Source: Ypsolopha sequella
Lineage: Eukaryota > Arthropoda > Insecta > Lepidoptera > Ypsolophidae
Assembly: GCA_934047225.1 (NCBI GenBank)
Contig: OW203990.1
Span: 21,307,045 to 21,371,044, forward strand
DNA: 64,000 nt
Reading direction: 5' to 3'
In this document: piece by piece, positions 21,312 through 35,914 of the stretch
Position numbering within the stretch: position 1 is the stretch's first letter
Layout of the letters: every line of letters begins with the position of its first letter
Position numbers and translations under genes: made by a program
Notes under the pieces: generated by a model
The model's input: the letters and a program-made list of their open reading frames with translations, nothing else
Databases searched by the model: none
Told to the model about the DNA's origin: nothing

Positions 21312-24300
21312 GTGAGTGTTTTCTTGATAACCTAAAGATACAAGTTCTAGGTAAGTGCAGAGGGCACAAAATATTGTTAAGTATTTTGCATTTTCAGGAG
21401 ACTCTTGCTCTACGAAGGACAGATTGCCAGGGGTCTGCAGAAATGTGACCGACTGCCCATACGCCATCCAGCTGATAGGGATTGATCATATTAAACCAAC
21501 TGTGAGTAGATATCTATGTACCTACTTGTTTATTCTGCTTATCATGTGGTTGATTTCAAATATACAGTATGTCAACCATTTTTATAACCAGCCTAGGGAC
21601 CCAGACAATACAATCTTCGACTTAAGGCTCCGCACCAAGCTAAATGCACATTTTATTTATGTACTATTAGCAGTTCATTATCGTATTTAAAACAAAAAAA
21701 AAATGTTATTAAAAAGTACATACCTAAGACATTTGTACTTAGATCTAAAAACGTAATTTCATCGACTTCGCTCGATAGAAAAACATCTCTAAGTCAGCTC
21801 TAAAAAATCTCAAAATGGCGTTGTATTTAAACCTATTATTGACTGTATTTTTAAAGCTTGAAAATTCGCTGGAATTTTCCATGTACATTATTTAAGGCAT
21901 TTATATAGGGATTTTTGAGATGTCCTAATATTGCTGCAAATTCAAAATAACTTATGTTTTGCATGCGCGGCAGTTGATTAGAGTAGGACGGACATTGCCA
22001 TAACAAAAGCGTTGGTGCAAGACGGCAGTTTACCTTGATATTGTTTGCAATAAATGAAAATGGAAATGAAAAATATATTTATTGACACAAACAAATAACT
22101 TACATAATAAATTGTGACACTAGCCTCCATACTAGGATTCCCTGGTGACATGGAGACTAGGTCCTTCCAAAACTATATAATATAAAATATTGAAAAACAT
22201 TGAATTATAAATTAGAAACAAAAAAAATCATTTGTTAAAATTAATTAGTTGGGTGAGCATGCTATAATTAATCATTTGCATATTAGGTACATTCAATTAT
22301 TTTACTTTATCCTAAAAGGTAAAATGAAACTAACTAATCTATAATAATAAAAATATTAATTCAAATTCAATTAATTACAAGAATAGAGAGAAAGAAAAAA
22401 TATATATATCACCTATCACTTCATTACATTAATTAATTATTTAACAATAAATATAGGTATTAGATAAGTTCATAAAGTTAATAGAACGAACTCGATTTAC
22501 AGGAAAAGCGTGCGTGTGGTGTGAGAGGGGGGGTGTGTGCGTTAGAGAGTGTGAGGGTGTGCATGAGGGTGTGAGGGTGTGTGTATAATGGGTGAGAGTG
22601 AGTGATTACATAATTACTGTTCAATGATGTACATAATTACTGATCAATAGTTTTTGTGAAGAAAACAAGGAAGGAGGTGTTATACTCTTATGCAATTATA
22701 ATGGTTCTGTTTTTGGTGAACAAAATTTTATTATTATTATTTTATTTGCATAAACATATATATAATAAACAATAACATTAATTTAACTTTACAGAACACA
22801 GCCTACAGAATAGGATTAAATTATTTATGCAAATATAGAATTAATACTAGCCAGGGGATGACGCAATGAAGAATAATGATTTAATCAAAAATAAATCTTC
22901 CCTCAGCATTGCGCAAATCACAAGAACGGCGAAGAAGTTGTCTGCTGTCCCATCAACTCCAGTCTTCACAAGACTGGTCAGTTCCGTAACGCCTTCGGCG
23001 ATACCCTGGATGGAGTAATTCGTTCCAAAAATTTGGTAAGTGGCACTGAATTATATCCATTTGGGGGTTGGTTATTATTAACACTGTACGAAAAATACGG
23101 TCAAGTGCGAGTCAGACTCGCGTACCTATATATAGGATTCCGTATTGTGGATGATAAATTTAACTTTGTATTTTTTTTCGTGAATTTTTTAACCTATTTA
23201 TTTTTCCTAAAATCTTTACGTAAACACATATTACCATGATTTTTTACATAACTTTTTGTCCACCAGTTATAGAGAAAATCCCCTTGTATATATTTTTTAA
23301 TGGCTTTTCAAGGATTTCTCGAAATAGATGCAAATATACATATAGCTAAACTTTATATTTTTACATTCAGCTTTTTAATACCTACAATAAATTGTGTATC
23401 CATATTGTAATTTTATAATTTTTTTTTAGTGTAGTTTACTTCTATTTTTATGTTTCTCATTTATGCTCAACTTTTGTCTCAACAACAAATCGCAATAGTT
23501 TTTTGTAATTGGCCAGTTATGATCTATAATCGTAGTTTTTTCATATTTTTCGGTCAACCAGTTTCGGAGATAAGGGGGGGGGGGGGGGCATACATATTTT
23601 TGTGGTTTTTCGAAGATTTCTCGAAACCAGTGCCAGTAAATATAGTTAAACTATATATTATTATCATATTGTATTTTTAAGATAATATTTTTTATTTGTC
23701 TCACTTTTGTTTTGGAAATGATTTGAACAAATTCAATTATTCATATTTTTTATACCTCTATATGTGGGCAAAGTTAAGTACCTACTACGGAACCGTAAAA
23801 AAGGAAAATAAAGGGAGTATTCCTAACATTTGGTATTACAAATCTCAAAAAAGGCAATCTCTGTAAATTACAACAGAGAAGGCAGACGTGTGGCTATAAT
23901 TTTCCTTGTAAGTTTAGGTAACTAAATATGAGTAAGTATAACCCGTCGGAAGTATCTAGGCACACGACACCCCCCTCCCGCAAGGTCTCTATCTACCTTT
24001 GCGGGTGAACTGAGGTCCCGAGATATTTCCGACGGGAATTATTTTCAGATTTGCTTCTAAAATTTATTGGGTCCGGTAATAAGTAGGTATGTTTATTAAG
24101 ACAGGATAAGTACAAGTATTTTAATTAAATAAATTCCATCATGTGCTGCCAATCACAGTAGCGGATCTATAGGAAGGGGATAGGGGGCTGAAGCCCCCAC
24201 AAAATATACGTTATAGGAATCACGCATTTTTTTTTATACTTCTATTATAATGACCATTTATACGCCAAAATGCGAACAAATACAAAAAATATCGAAGAAA

Positions 24301-27300
24301 AAGAAATGAAGGTACCAACTTTATAAAAAAAAAGTATGAAATGCAACAGGATATGGTATTTACCATGATTTCCTGAAAAAGCTCGATGAAACCTAGTTTC
24401 AGCCGCCCAATATTATGTTTCTAGATCCGCCCCTGGCATTAACTATACTTTGTTTATGTCAGATTTGCTGGTACGATGGCAGTCTTCCGTTCCACTGCTG
24501 CGAAGACAAGCGCAACGATGAGCTCAAACCCGAGCCGAAGAGCTGTCCAGCACTGCCGAGGCCAAGTAGATCATTGGGACCGATCACTGCCTGGGAAAGT
24601 CAGTAATTTATTTTAACCTCCTTTGTTTGTTTTTATACGTAATACTAGCCTTTAGCCTGCGTTTATTCAATTTTTGCTCCGTTTTCGGCTTGGCGGTTAT
24701 TATATCAACACTCCTTATAGTCTATATCAGGGCTTCCCAAAGTGTGCGTCGCGACGCCCAGGGGCATCGGTACTGCAGCATTGACGATTCTATTACCATT
24801 TGCGACATCGTACTTGTGCGAAACAGGCTTTTCTGCAGTTGCAGCAATAAAGAACAAGTACAGGTCGCCAATAAATGTAGAGAAAGATAATTTAGAGTGG
24901 CAATTTTCAAACTTCAACCCCGTTTTGAGAAGCTATTCTCAGAAAATCAAGCACATCCTTCGTATTAGTAGTCTCATGTTCTGTTTTTGCCCTCAGTTAA
25001 TAATAAAAATTATAAATGTTATTTGGAGTTTTTTTTATAAACTTGTTCATAGGCTAGAACTATACACGCTAAGTACTTTTTGGCCCGAGAGGGGAGGCGA
25101 AAGAGGGAGGAGGGAGGGGGGGGGGTAAAAAAAATGGCAAACTCCAAAGGCCGTCACAGTAAAAATAATTTTGGGAAGCCTTGGCTTATATATTGACCAC
25201 GATAATAACAAAGAAAACCGCTGCCATTTATGACGTCATTCGCCTTTGTTGATACGTATATATAAATGCAAATTACTTATAACTGCGTTTTGGAGTATAC
25301 TAGCCTATAATTTATTTTATCCCTCTTCTATATCGGTTCTGGCTTAGTGATTAAGCTAGTAAGGTAGTTCAAAGTCCAGTATAAAATCTCATATCATCTT
25401 CAGTAGCACGGTTACGATGATCAAGAAGTGTCTTCTTGTTACATAATGTTTTAGTACTAGTATAATCGACTTCCAACTGTAGACGTGTAAAGCTCCCTGA
25501 TACGACGTCATTGGCTATGGTTCCAGAATGCGTGGAGTTCCAGCGATACGTGAACGTGTGTGAGCAGGTGGATGGGAACCCTCAACTGTATGAGCGACGT
25601 GATACCTGCGTCATGTCGGTACTGGCTGACAAGATATTTGGCGGCGTACCGGCCTTGGACAGGGAGTTTCCTCACATGGTAACATCATACAATAATAGTA
25701 GTTTATGCTACTAGGGCGAAAAGGAATAAATTACGAGGACGATATAAAACACGAGCGTAGCGAGTGTTTTAAACGTAACCGAGTAATTTATTGCTTTTAC
25801 GCCCGTGTATCATTCTACGTTTTTCAATGCATAGTGTGAGGAAATGAAAACAAATATAATCTCGTGAACTTTAAATTATAATTGGCTCAAAAGGACTGTA
25901 TCCAGAGCCGTTAAATAAATAAAAAAAAAATAATAAAGCCCTAGGGCAAAATAATCGACTTTTTGTTCGGTTTTGATGCATAAAAAGTGGGCCTTTACGA
26001 GCACATGCATTGAAAACTAATGTTAGTATGTAGTATCTCGGTTTGATACATCATAATGGAATAAATAAATCAAAACGCTATAGTTATGCTGGTCGTTTTA
26101 TAAAAATGTCTCCATGCAAATCTCTGGGATGGGAAGCAGCTGCACGTCCCCCACGGAAAGACAAGCTCGGTACGGTTTTCTATAAACTACCGTACTATGT
26201 ACGTCCCATCGAGCAGTTATGTTGTTACAAGTGAACAAAAAATCGAGAAATAAGGGTAAACTTAGAATTTTCTTGCTTCACTTCTGTATATTATAATGAA
26301 ATTCAGGAAAAACCACATCACTATAAAATTGTTACAAAGTTACTTAGTTCAAGGTCGTTGGCGTTGGTAGAAGCCTTAACTTTTACAGAAACAGCAGCTG
26401 AAAAAGCGTATCGATTTCGTCACCTCGAGGTGATACAGAGTCCGATATTTTAGTTGTTTAACCCCATAGAAAACCGTGTTGGGCTTGTCTATCCTTGGGG
26501 GACGTAAAGAAGACGGGAAGCCATTTTATACGCAACCCAGCACCTCTTGCTTACCGGGTGATTCCTCAACCAACGGAACTATCCAGTGTATAAAATGTAA
26601 AAAAAATCAAGCATACTTTGAATAATAATATAAAGATGATTGCCATTCCAAGACGAACCAGCTAATAATATATGTATCTATGCTATAACATGTACATATA
26701 CTCACCCCTTTCTCCCAGAGGGGTAGGCAGACACTACAGATTTCCATCTGCTACGATCCAGACACACCTCTTTCGCCTCTTCTACATCCATAAATCTAGT
26801 AGTATACAAGCTCTTCTTTTCCGGGTACTTTTTACATGCCCCTTCTTCAGTATGTCGCTAATTTGGTCAGCATACGTCCTTCTAGGGCGGCCTGGTCGAG
26901 CTGTACCTTCCATTTGCGCACAATAAATTTCTTTTGTCACTTTACTTTCATTCATACTCTCTACAAGTCCAAACCACCGAGGCATTCCTTTTTCTTTTCT
27001 AGTCACTACATCTTCTATTAGGCCGCAACAATCACGTATGTCGATATTTTTCACTCTGTCATTCAATGTTAAACCACACATTCTTCTTAAGGACCGCATT
27101 TCCACTGCATTCACTCTACTTTGATGTTTATCTTGCCATACCTAACATTCACTACTATTCATAAGTGTAGGAGCCAACACTCTATTATGAACCGCCAATC
27201 GTGCCTTTTCAGTCACATTTTAGCTGCCCATAAAGGAGTGTAATAATAATATGCTATAAATAATCGAGTATTAAGTATTGAGTACAGAATCCCCAATAGA

Positions 27301-30300
27301 GAAATCGGTATACTGAATGCTGTAGGGCAGGGGTCGGCAACCTTATGACATAGGAGGGCCACAAATGTTACCAGAGGTTCAGCGAGGGCCACATATAATA
27401 AATAACGCATTAGTCAATTTCGTATCATATTTATTGTAGTTTAAAACACAATTTATTAATAAAATCTAATGCAATTTTTGCGGCTGCATTTGACTTGCAT
27501 TTTAGACGTGGAAATGTGCAGTATTAGGTCTAAATGTGCATCCGTTAACTGAGAACAATGCTTGTTTTTTCGTTAGTTCAGATTATAAATGTCTGCTCAC
27601 ACAAATATGTACAACCAACATAGTTATCATGCAGCGATTGGGAACCTTGAGGGCAGCACCGAAGTGGTTCACGGGCCGCATGCGGCCCGCGGGCCGCCGG
27701 TTGCCGACCCCTGCTGTAGGGTATTTATTTGTATTATATAATTTTTCAGGCTTTGCTTGGATGCCGAAATGACTTAAATGCCGAAAATCCCATCGAATGG
27801 GTGGCTGGAGGAACGCTCATCAGCGATAGATTCATTTTGACTGCTGCTCATGTCATATCACATCCAGTGTTGTAAGTTATAATTGAGATTCTTCTCTCGA
27901 TTTTTATTTGTTGTAATTTGTTGATTAGAAATAGAATTGCCCTTTGTTTGCGGTTTGCGTGGTTTTAGTTTTTTTTTAATGTGTTAATTAGTTTCAAAGC
28001 AACAAAGCAACAATTCTTTTTTTGGATTTGTTGTTTTAGTAATATAACGCAATTGACAGTTAACACCGGTATATTTTGAACGAACTATTATTGTCCACCT
28101 CACTGGTGTGTTAGCACTGAATATAGTATCAAGAGATTAGTTTGACCGTTTGACCTATCAATATTTTCTCAGCCCTTACAAAAAATAGTCATTTGTGTTA
28201 CAAGGGGTGTAAGTAATATTTTGTACTTCGAGGGCGTTATTTTGAATTCAGAGTGAACCGAAGGATTCTAAAGTATATAGAATCCCTAGCGTAGCGAGGA
28301 ATTCAATATACGCAGCCCGAGAACAAAATAGCTTGGTCCTGAGTGATACACACTATTTTTCATCACTACAGTAGAGCCGCTGAGTGATGGCGCCTATGAC
28401 GTTTAAATGCCTACAAAGTATAGTAATTATTTATAAGCAAGTGTGAATTAAAAAATGTAATACTTCATTGTTCATAGTGATGTACTACTTGTTTCGGTTA
28501 TTATTTTTCGATTTGAATGTAGCTTTATTGTGCAATAGAATTCGTATAGAAACACAGATTTTTTTTTTGAAAAGTTTCTCATTTTTATAGGTCGTGTTTG
28601 AGGTCGCCAAGTTACGCAATAATATTTAATTAAAAACAAAACAATGACGAAGAATAAATGATAGTAAAATACTTTTTTCGATTTAGATATTTAAACATCT
28701 CTTGGGGGCCCCGGGGCACTACACCGCATAGCCCTCCGATAGCTACGCCGCTGGTTTTGGCACATTTTCCTTTTGTATGATTATGTTGAATGTTGAATGA
28801 CGTGTCTAATGTTGAGTAAACTCACACTTGATATTTATTTTTAACCTAAATTTGAAATGTACCTCATCACTAAATGCAGCTGTCATAAGTTCCATCACTC
28901 AGTGGCCCCTTTACTTATGAGAAAAAGAAAAAGCTACGAGTACCTGGTATTTTGTGTTAATAATTGTTGCACCACATTAGCTGCATTATTTACTATGTTT
29001 TCACGAGTTAATATATCACTAGCACTACTCAAACTCATTTTAATTATTATTTGCAATAACTTAGCGGTGTGAAAACTTCTGGGAAATAAGAAATGAAAAG
29101 AAAGAAGAACACATATAGTTATTTTTTCAGTGCGCATTGTCGCCAAATTCTAACCGGCCCGTAACTTCTTCATAAATTATGCGTTCGACCTCTTTGGTAA
29201 AATGACGCTAATCTATCAGAAGCACGAACGCGGAACAACCAGAAGAGGGTAAGCGCAAACTCCCATGGGAATAAAATTGACTTTGGCTCCCGCTATCCTC
29301 TAAATACAATTGTCGATTTTGAATAGGTGTGATGAAGAAGCTCATTTCTATTCTTCTTTCTCAGTGGCTTGGTCCGCTACGTACTCCTGGGAGCGTTAGC
29401 TAAGTCATCAGCTCGGGAAGGTGTACTGCACAACGTGGTTCGACATGAGAAGCATAAGTTTCATTCTGCCAAGGAGAAGTATTATGACATTGCGCTACTG
29501 GAGTTGGATACCAGGTACTTTCTCTTTCTGACGCTGCAGTAGCACAATTTCTCATGCTGTCGCTGTCTAACGATATTGGAGTAAAAAGGAAGACTGCGGA
29601 AAACATCAACATACAGTATTCACTGCTCCCACTTACTGATCGTGACCAAATACAGAATAAACGAAATAGAAACTTTCACGCTTCAAAGAACAATTCGTTT
29701 GTTTTGTATTCTGTGCTATTTTTGTCCGCTTTTTAGAATAAACATATACATTTAGGTGTGTAATTTTGAACCGATTTTATAAGTATTTTAGTATTTTCAG
29801 GAAGAGACGTCATCATATTAGGTGGAATGGTTGGACCTTTGTCAAAATTTAGGATGCGTTCAATAAAATGAGTATGCCTATTGAAATGTGTTACGGATGA
29901 TGATCACCATAAACATGCGCCATAAATAAATAGATTACGAAGCACTTCGCACTACCACAACTACATGTTTTAGTGAACCCAGATTCAGCCATTTCTCTTA
30001 TCGTTACCAGGTTTTTTCGTAACCTCCTAATCCATTATGTGTGGTTGTAATATACTTTTTGTGGAAGTATTACCAAAAACAAGCAATCTTTACTTGCCTC
30101 GCTTAACGTTGTGGTAAAGCGTATCTTTGATATTCCAGGGTAATATTCTCCGACTTCATCCGTCCAGCTTGTCTATCAACGCCAGGGATGAGATACTCCG
30201 AAGAGAGGATGGTCGCGGGATGGGGAGGCACCGAGTTCGGACACAGCTCCGATAGGTTGATGAAGGTAGGTTGAAAGTTATACGGCGAGGGCCGTGTTAA

Positions 30301-33300
30301 TTCGAAAGTTGACTTTATTACAATCGATTGGGATTCGCTGGTAGGATATTTTATTTAGAAATATGGTTCTGTTAGTATTCATCAATATTAATTTTATCTA
30401 AATCGACGTCTTGCGAACACTTCCAGTCAGTATACAGGTTCTAACAATGTAGAGTAGTATGTACAGTATTTTTCAATGCAAGTGCTCTTATAGGCTTGTT
30501 TTATATGCATCAAAACTGTTCGTGAAATCATTTTACCGCACTCGTTTTATTATTATTATTTTTTATCTATATACGGGAAGTTGGCTAACCTGCAACTTTT
30601 CCTTGTGTACCATATGCAGTTAATTTTTTTTCACAATTGAACGGCTCTGGATAGTCAGTCCTTTTGAACCAGTCATAATTTTAAGTTCACAACACATACA
30701 ATTCACATTGAATTTTAACGGGAAGAAATTGTAGTTTTGTTGTATTTATAAATGGGAAAATAATATTTGGGGTCATTTAAAAAATCCTCATTATTATAGG
30801 TTATAATATAGTTTATTGTCTCGCACAAAAACAAATTACGGAACGCATCTGCACGCAGTTCTATGACATGTTTTCAAACGTCCTTTTTTTTCCATCAAGC
30901 TGGCAATGGTTTCTTATCGCACTTTTAGCATAAAAAATCTACAAAAAATGTATTTAACTAAGAATAAAATAATTAAACCACTGAATTATAATAAAAAACA
31001 TGATTGTTTGCAAGGCAGCACTGATTGCTAATAATAATATCTTCGAGGCAACCTTGGGGTGAAAGAAATATATATTAATGAAATTATGCGAGGATAGTGT
31101 AAATGATTATAAACAAATGATTGAATACAAAGTGCTACTTTTTTAGGTATATAAAATTACAATAAATTAACCAATGTGTTTTAGTAGTAGAACCATTTAA
31201 ATAATGTGCATTGGAATCTTCGCCACTCTTCGGCTAAGGTCGTATTTCCTTATGTATTCTTAGAATAATTCTATGCAATTTATGACAGATAGTGCCGGCC
31301 GGCTATAGATTTCTACGCGCATTATATCTGTGGCAGATATGGAATCTAAGACTAAGTATATTTTTTTATTGCGATCCGTCGCTTTGATTTATCCAAAATA
31401 TTTTTCAAAATATTTGTGATTCTAAATTTGTTTCTGATTGATTTAATGCACTCTAATAATAATTAGGATATGTGATCTGTTTCAAAATTCACTTCTTTTA
31501 TTCACTTTACTAGCTCGAAAAGCGTGCTTTTGTTGCTTAAAATCAGTGAGCAACAGTCGATTTTGCTCACTCAGTGAAGAAAAATGTTTTGAACTAAGAA
31601 CCTGCGAATTGAAATTTCGTGTTTCATTGGCTCATGAAATATTCAGGAACTCCATCTAACTGCTCAAGGGAAAAAGAGATAGCAAACATCAGCATGGTGG
31701 CTATCTCTTTCAATCTATAAAGATTCCATACACATTGGGAGGCTCTACACAGCCCTGCAGCTTGTGGGATACCATAGACAAAGTAAGCTTCTCGTAATTC
31801 TGTGTATAACCTCCCAGCGTGTATGATATCTGTACCATAGACTATGGAGTGACCGCGTATAATGAACTTCTACAGGAAACGGATAGAGTGAAACGCCCGC
31901 GTGGTGATTGTGTTGATTTGCGTTTTCGATCGGTTTTTCAGAGATTTCCTGTTTTTTAAAGGCTTTTGCGATTAAATTAACAATCCTTTGAAATTTTTTT
32001 CGTGTGCAATTTTTTATATGGTGTAGATATTATTTAAAGAAAAAAAACTATTGAATTCTTATAAGTTTGTTTGAACATCTTGGGTCCTCTCGCTAGTGAT
32101 GTGAAAAGTCCTTTGTTTCTTGTGCCGTTGAATCCTTCACCACGCTCAGGATTCCAACCTAGAATCACTCGCTGCGCTAGTGATTCAATTATAGAGTCCT
32201 TCGCTTGCTCGGGATTCAAATTTTGAAATCGCAACAAAAAAAAATCTTTGCTCTTTTGTTGCACAAATAACTTTTCCCGCATTTTTCTCACGGCCGTGGC
32301 CCAAGAATAATTCTATAGCAAATATTAGCTCAATCTGTTCCGGTAGATAGACAAGCAAACACCGATAACTTTATTCACCTATTGAATGCTGCTGAAAGTG
32401 ATTGGCTTTTTCGTCTTACGTTTGTATGACAATGTATAGCAGCGCAAATTTACATCATATTATTGACAATATTGATAGCACTTAGAGTGACCATGGGCTT
32501 ATGAACTTTGACTCTGCGTATACTCTTCGCGAAAATTGATGCAAGTTGTACTTTATTTCGGGTTTCAACATTTTAGAAACTAAACATTTTGGGCCTGAAG
32601 GTGTTTTTTTACTGTTGGTGTATCATTTTCATATTAATAGCTCTTTAGATCCTTATTTGTCCATAAAAATACACTTCGGACAAAAGTCCCAAGTAAAGGA
32701 TTAAAGTGGATATAAAAGGGCACAAAAATCCGTCAATGGATTTTTTCAGTAACTTATAGTCCTGAGGTTCTGTCATCAGATCACAATAAACTACTATTTT
32801 CTACTATAAACACCCACGATTCGGTCATTTGGTCAACAAACGTCAAAAATTGTGGAGAAATATTGGCTGTCAAACGTTATTGTGCAGCTAACTTCAGGCC
32901 ACTATGAATATGAATATAGTGACTATAGTACAGTAGCCGTCAATAGAAATTGTGAACTATGTAAACAAAGCGCCATGTTGTCTTTGTCTATGAATAGGTG
33001 AACTATCTAGAGATGGGTAAGTATGTGATTAAAATATGTTAGGTGCTTAATTAGTTTTCTTTATTTGATTCATCGCTAAAATATTCTGATGAATCGCTAG
33101 CCAAATCGCCCACGTTAATTACAAATGGTTCCGTCACAGCGTCGTTGGCCGTATCTGTTATCCCATCCAGTTCTTTAATTTTTTCTTCTACTTTTAGGAC
33201 ATGAGCTACACATTTTAGAACAACGCTGGAAGATCACACAGCTCTCGATAGAATCACACACACGTTTATGTCAAAGATTATGCAGTAACGCTGTTAAAAA

Positions 33301-35881
33301 AAAATGACGGAATAAAATAACATCACGAATAAAATAGGTTAATATTCAAATAGATTCGTACATCACCAATTTTCAAAGACAATACAGATTCGATGAGAAA
33401 AAAATATGACAGCAATCTCGACGCAGTACAGAATTGACTATTGATTCTATGATTTTCCGTAATTAACTGGTGATTATTGAATATTTCATGATGAAATACA
33501 GTGAATGACTGGTAAGACTTGATGCTTCATGATTTGGAATAATGTTCAATGAGACTCCGTGACAGAACCTTGAGAAAAATTGAGAAAACGGTTTGTTTAC
33601 ATAGTCCACAATTTCTATTGACGGCGACTTTATGTACTATGGTGGTTGTATTTTTTTGGTTTATTTTGCTTATTTACATAACCAAATTACCCACGATAGT
33701 TGAGTGTGTTTATTTTGTTTAATCTGATGACCACACCCATAGAGAAGCTACCCCTAAAGAGGTGCAATGACACTTTGTTCGAAATAAGTTCCGCCAACTT
33801 TCAATGCCCTTTCATGCGCTCTGATTGGCTAAGCCACCACCACACAGTGATAGAAATAGAGAATCCCCAGTAAGTGTGAGCGAGATGCTTTCAAGTCTAT
33901 GAAATTGGCCGTCACGGTATTCCATCTCGGAGCTAGTTGTTCGATGATTTTATTGGACAAAGAGGTACATTGTTGTGTAAACTTAACATGTGTATTTCCA
34001 GACCCATGTCCAAGAGTTCAAGAGTTCAGTCTGCAGAAACAAGATCGACCCTCAAGGTCTGTCCCGTGGGTGGGACGCTGAGGCCATGATCTGTGCCGGC
34101 GGTGCCAGGGGACAGAGCAACGATTCTTGTCCTGTGAGTATTGTGTCTTTACAATATATTTATGTACATAGTCCATTCGTGTTGAGAACAAAGTGAGTCA
34201 TCAGTGCATCTATCGGGTAAAGGTGTATTCACAATGGAAAAAAGTCAAAAAAATTATGTTATAAAAGGCAAAGTTTTATCGATAAGTAATAATATGAAGT
34301 AATTATTTATTAACTTGAATTTTTTATCTAAAATTAAAATAAAGTTATAACTAATACATTTTAATCAGTATCATTAGAATCTTCGTTAGTATTTATTATG
34401 AAAAAGTTCTGTTGTACTTTCTCCGCTAAGGATGATCGATCCCCTGTTATTTTTATTAATTTAAACAAATATATACAAGGTGACTTTTTGATCATCGTCC
34501 AAATTCATACTGGTGGCTTGGTAAGTGATCAGTATCATGCATCAATAACAATTTTGGTGAAATTCGTAAAATGAAATTTCGACTCCCCATAGTGATTCAC
34601 TCGGGACTGGAAGTGAATTTCTATGGGAAGCCTAAATTTCATTTTACGAATTTCATAAAAATTGTTGTTGTTCCAAGATACTGACCACTTATCAAGCCTC
34701 CAGTATGAATTTGGACGATGATCAAAAAGTCACCTTGTATAGCGCACAAAGGAGACGACCATCTCGTTTGAAGGTCAGCCTTGAACTGAGCGGGTACATT
34801 ATACTTATCTATGAACTGAGCAATGTAAACTTGCCTTTATAATTTAATAATATTTTCTGCAATCTAAGTGATCTGGGGGCGTGGCTAAGCCGGAGGACAG
34901 CGATGACTCACTTTTTTCTAAACGCGAATGGACTCTAGTAACTCATTTCATAATAAGAATAAGAGAATAAGAATAGTTTATTTTACCAAAAGATATACAA
35001 AAGAAATAACAAAAACTTCAAAATAACAATATTCTAATTATAACTTATTTACACAATATATATTGGTCCCCAAACTAGATTAGGTCTGTACCGCGGGAAC
35101 CTAGGAAGTACGACATCTTAAAAGAACAATTTTGCGTCGATTATTTGAACATAACCATCTGTCGTCGTGGTTAAATTACATAAAACAAAAATAAACAAAC
35201 AACAAATTTACTACATGAGAAATAACTACAAAAAAATGGCAAAATAAAATAAAAGATAGATATTTAAATATATAAGTACATAAATATAAGTAAACTAATA
35301 TAACATTAACTCAAGTATTACCAAGCACTTGCGCGATGATAAACTTTCACTCATGTGCATAACTTATAGAATTAAATGAGACTTGAGGATAATTCATGAT
35401 TTATATAAAAACGGCTCACCTCAATACGTGTTATGATCGGGAAAGCCGACCAGTTTCAGCAGATTTAGACTGCCTTCATCTGGGCGAGTAAAGACGTTTA
35501 CGCAACGACGTTACGCCTCACACTGCGGGCTGCGGCTTGCAGGGCTCGGGATGACATCGATGCAGATGGTATTGGTGGTCGGACCGGTAGGGCGTCCGCA
35601 CAATTAGTTACTTCCGGGCTTGCGTTATTAATTACCGGAGTGACACCAAACACACGATTTGTGATGATACCTTTGTTACCACACGACCGTCTAAAAGAAA
35701 CAGAGATGGTGGCTCTGATAAGAGCCGCATCGCCAGGGAGAAACGGAAGTTGGCTCTGAAAAGAGCCGTTCCACGCAGCTGGAGTTTGGAGGAGCACCAG
35801 ACGACATTCCACGGCGAGAGCGGCGCGCGGACGGAGCGAGATGTTGATCCATCGGCGGTCGACGCAGCTAAGAGGACGCGC

Positions 35882-35914
<33 letters not shown>

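Noticed and set aside
24742..25128. A host ZBED-like gene
   Set aside because: The frame is the transposase C-terminus of a 456-bp element with inverted termini, not a standalone gene.
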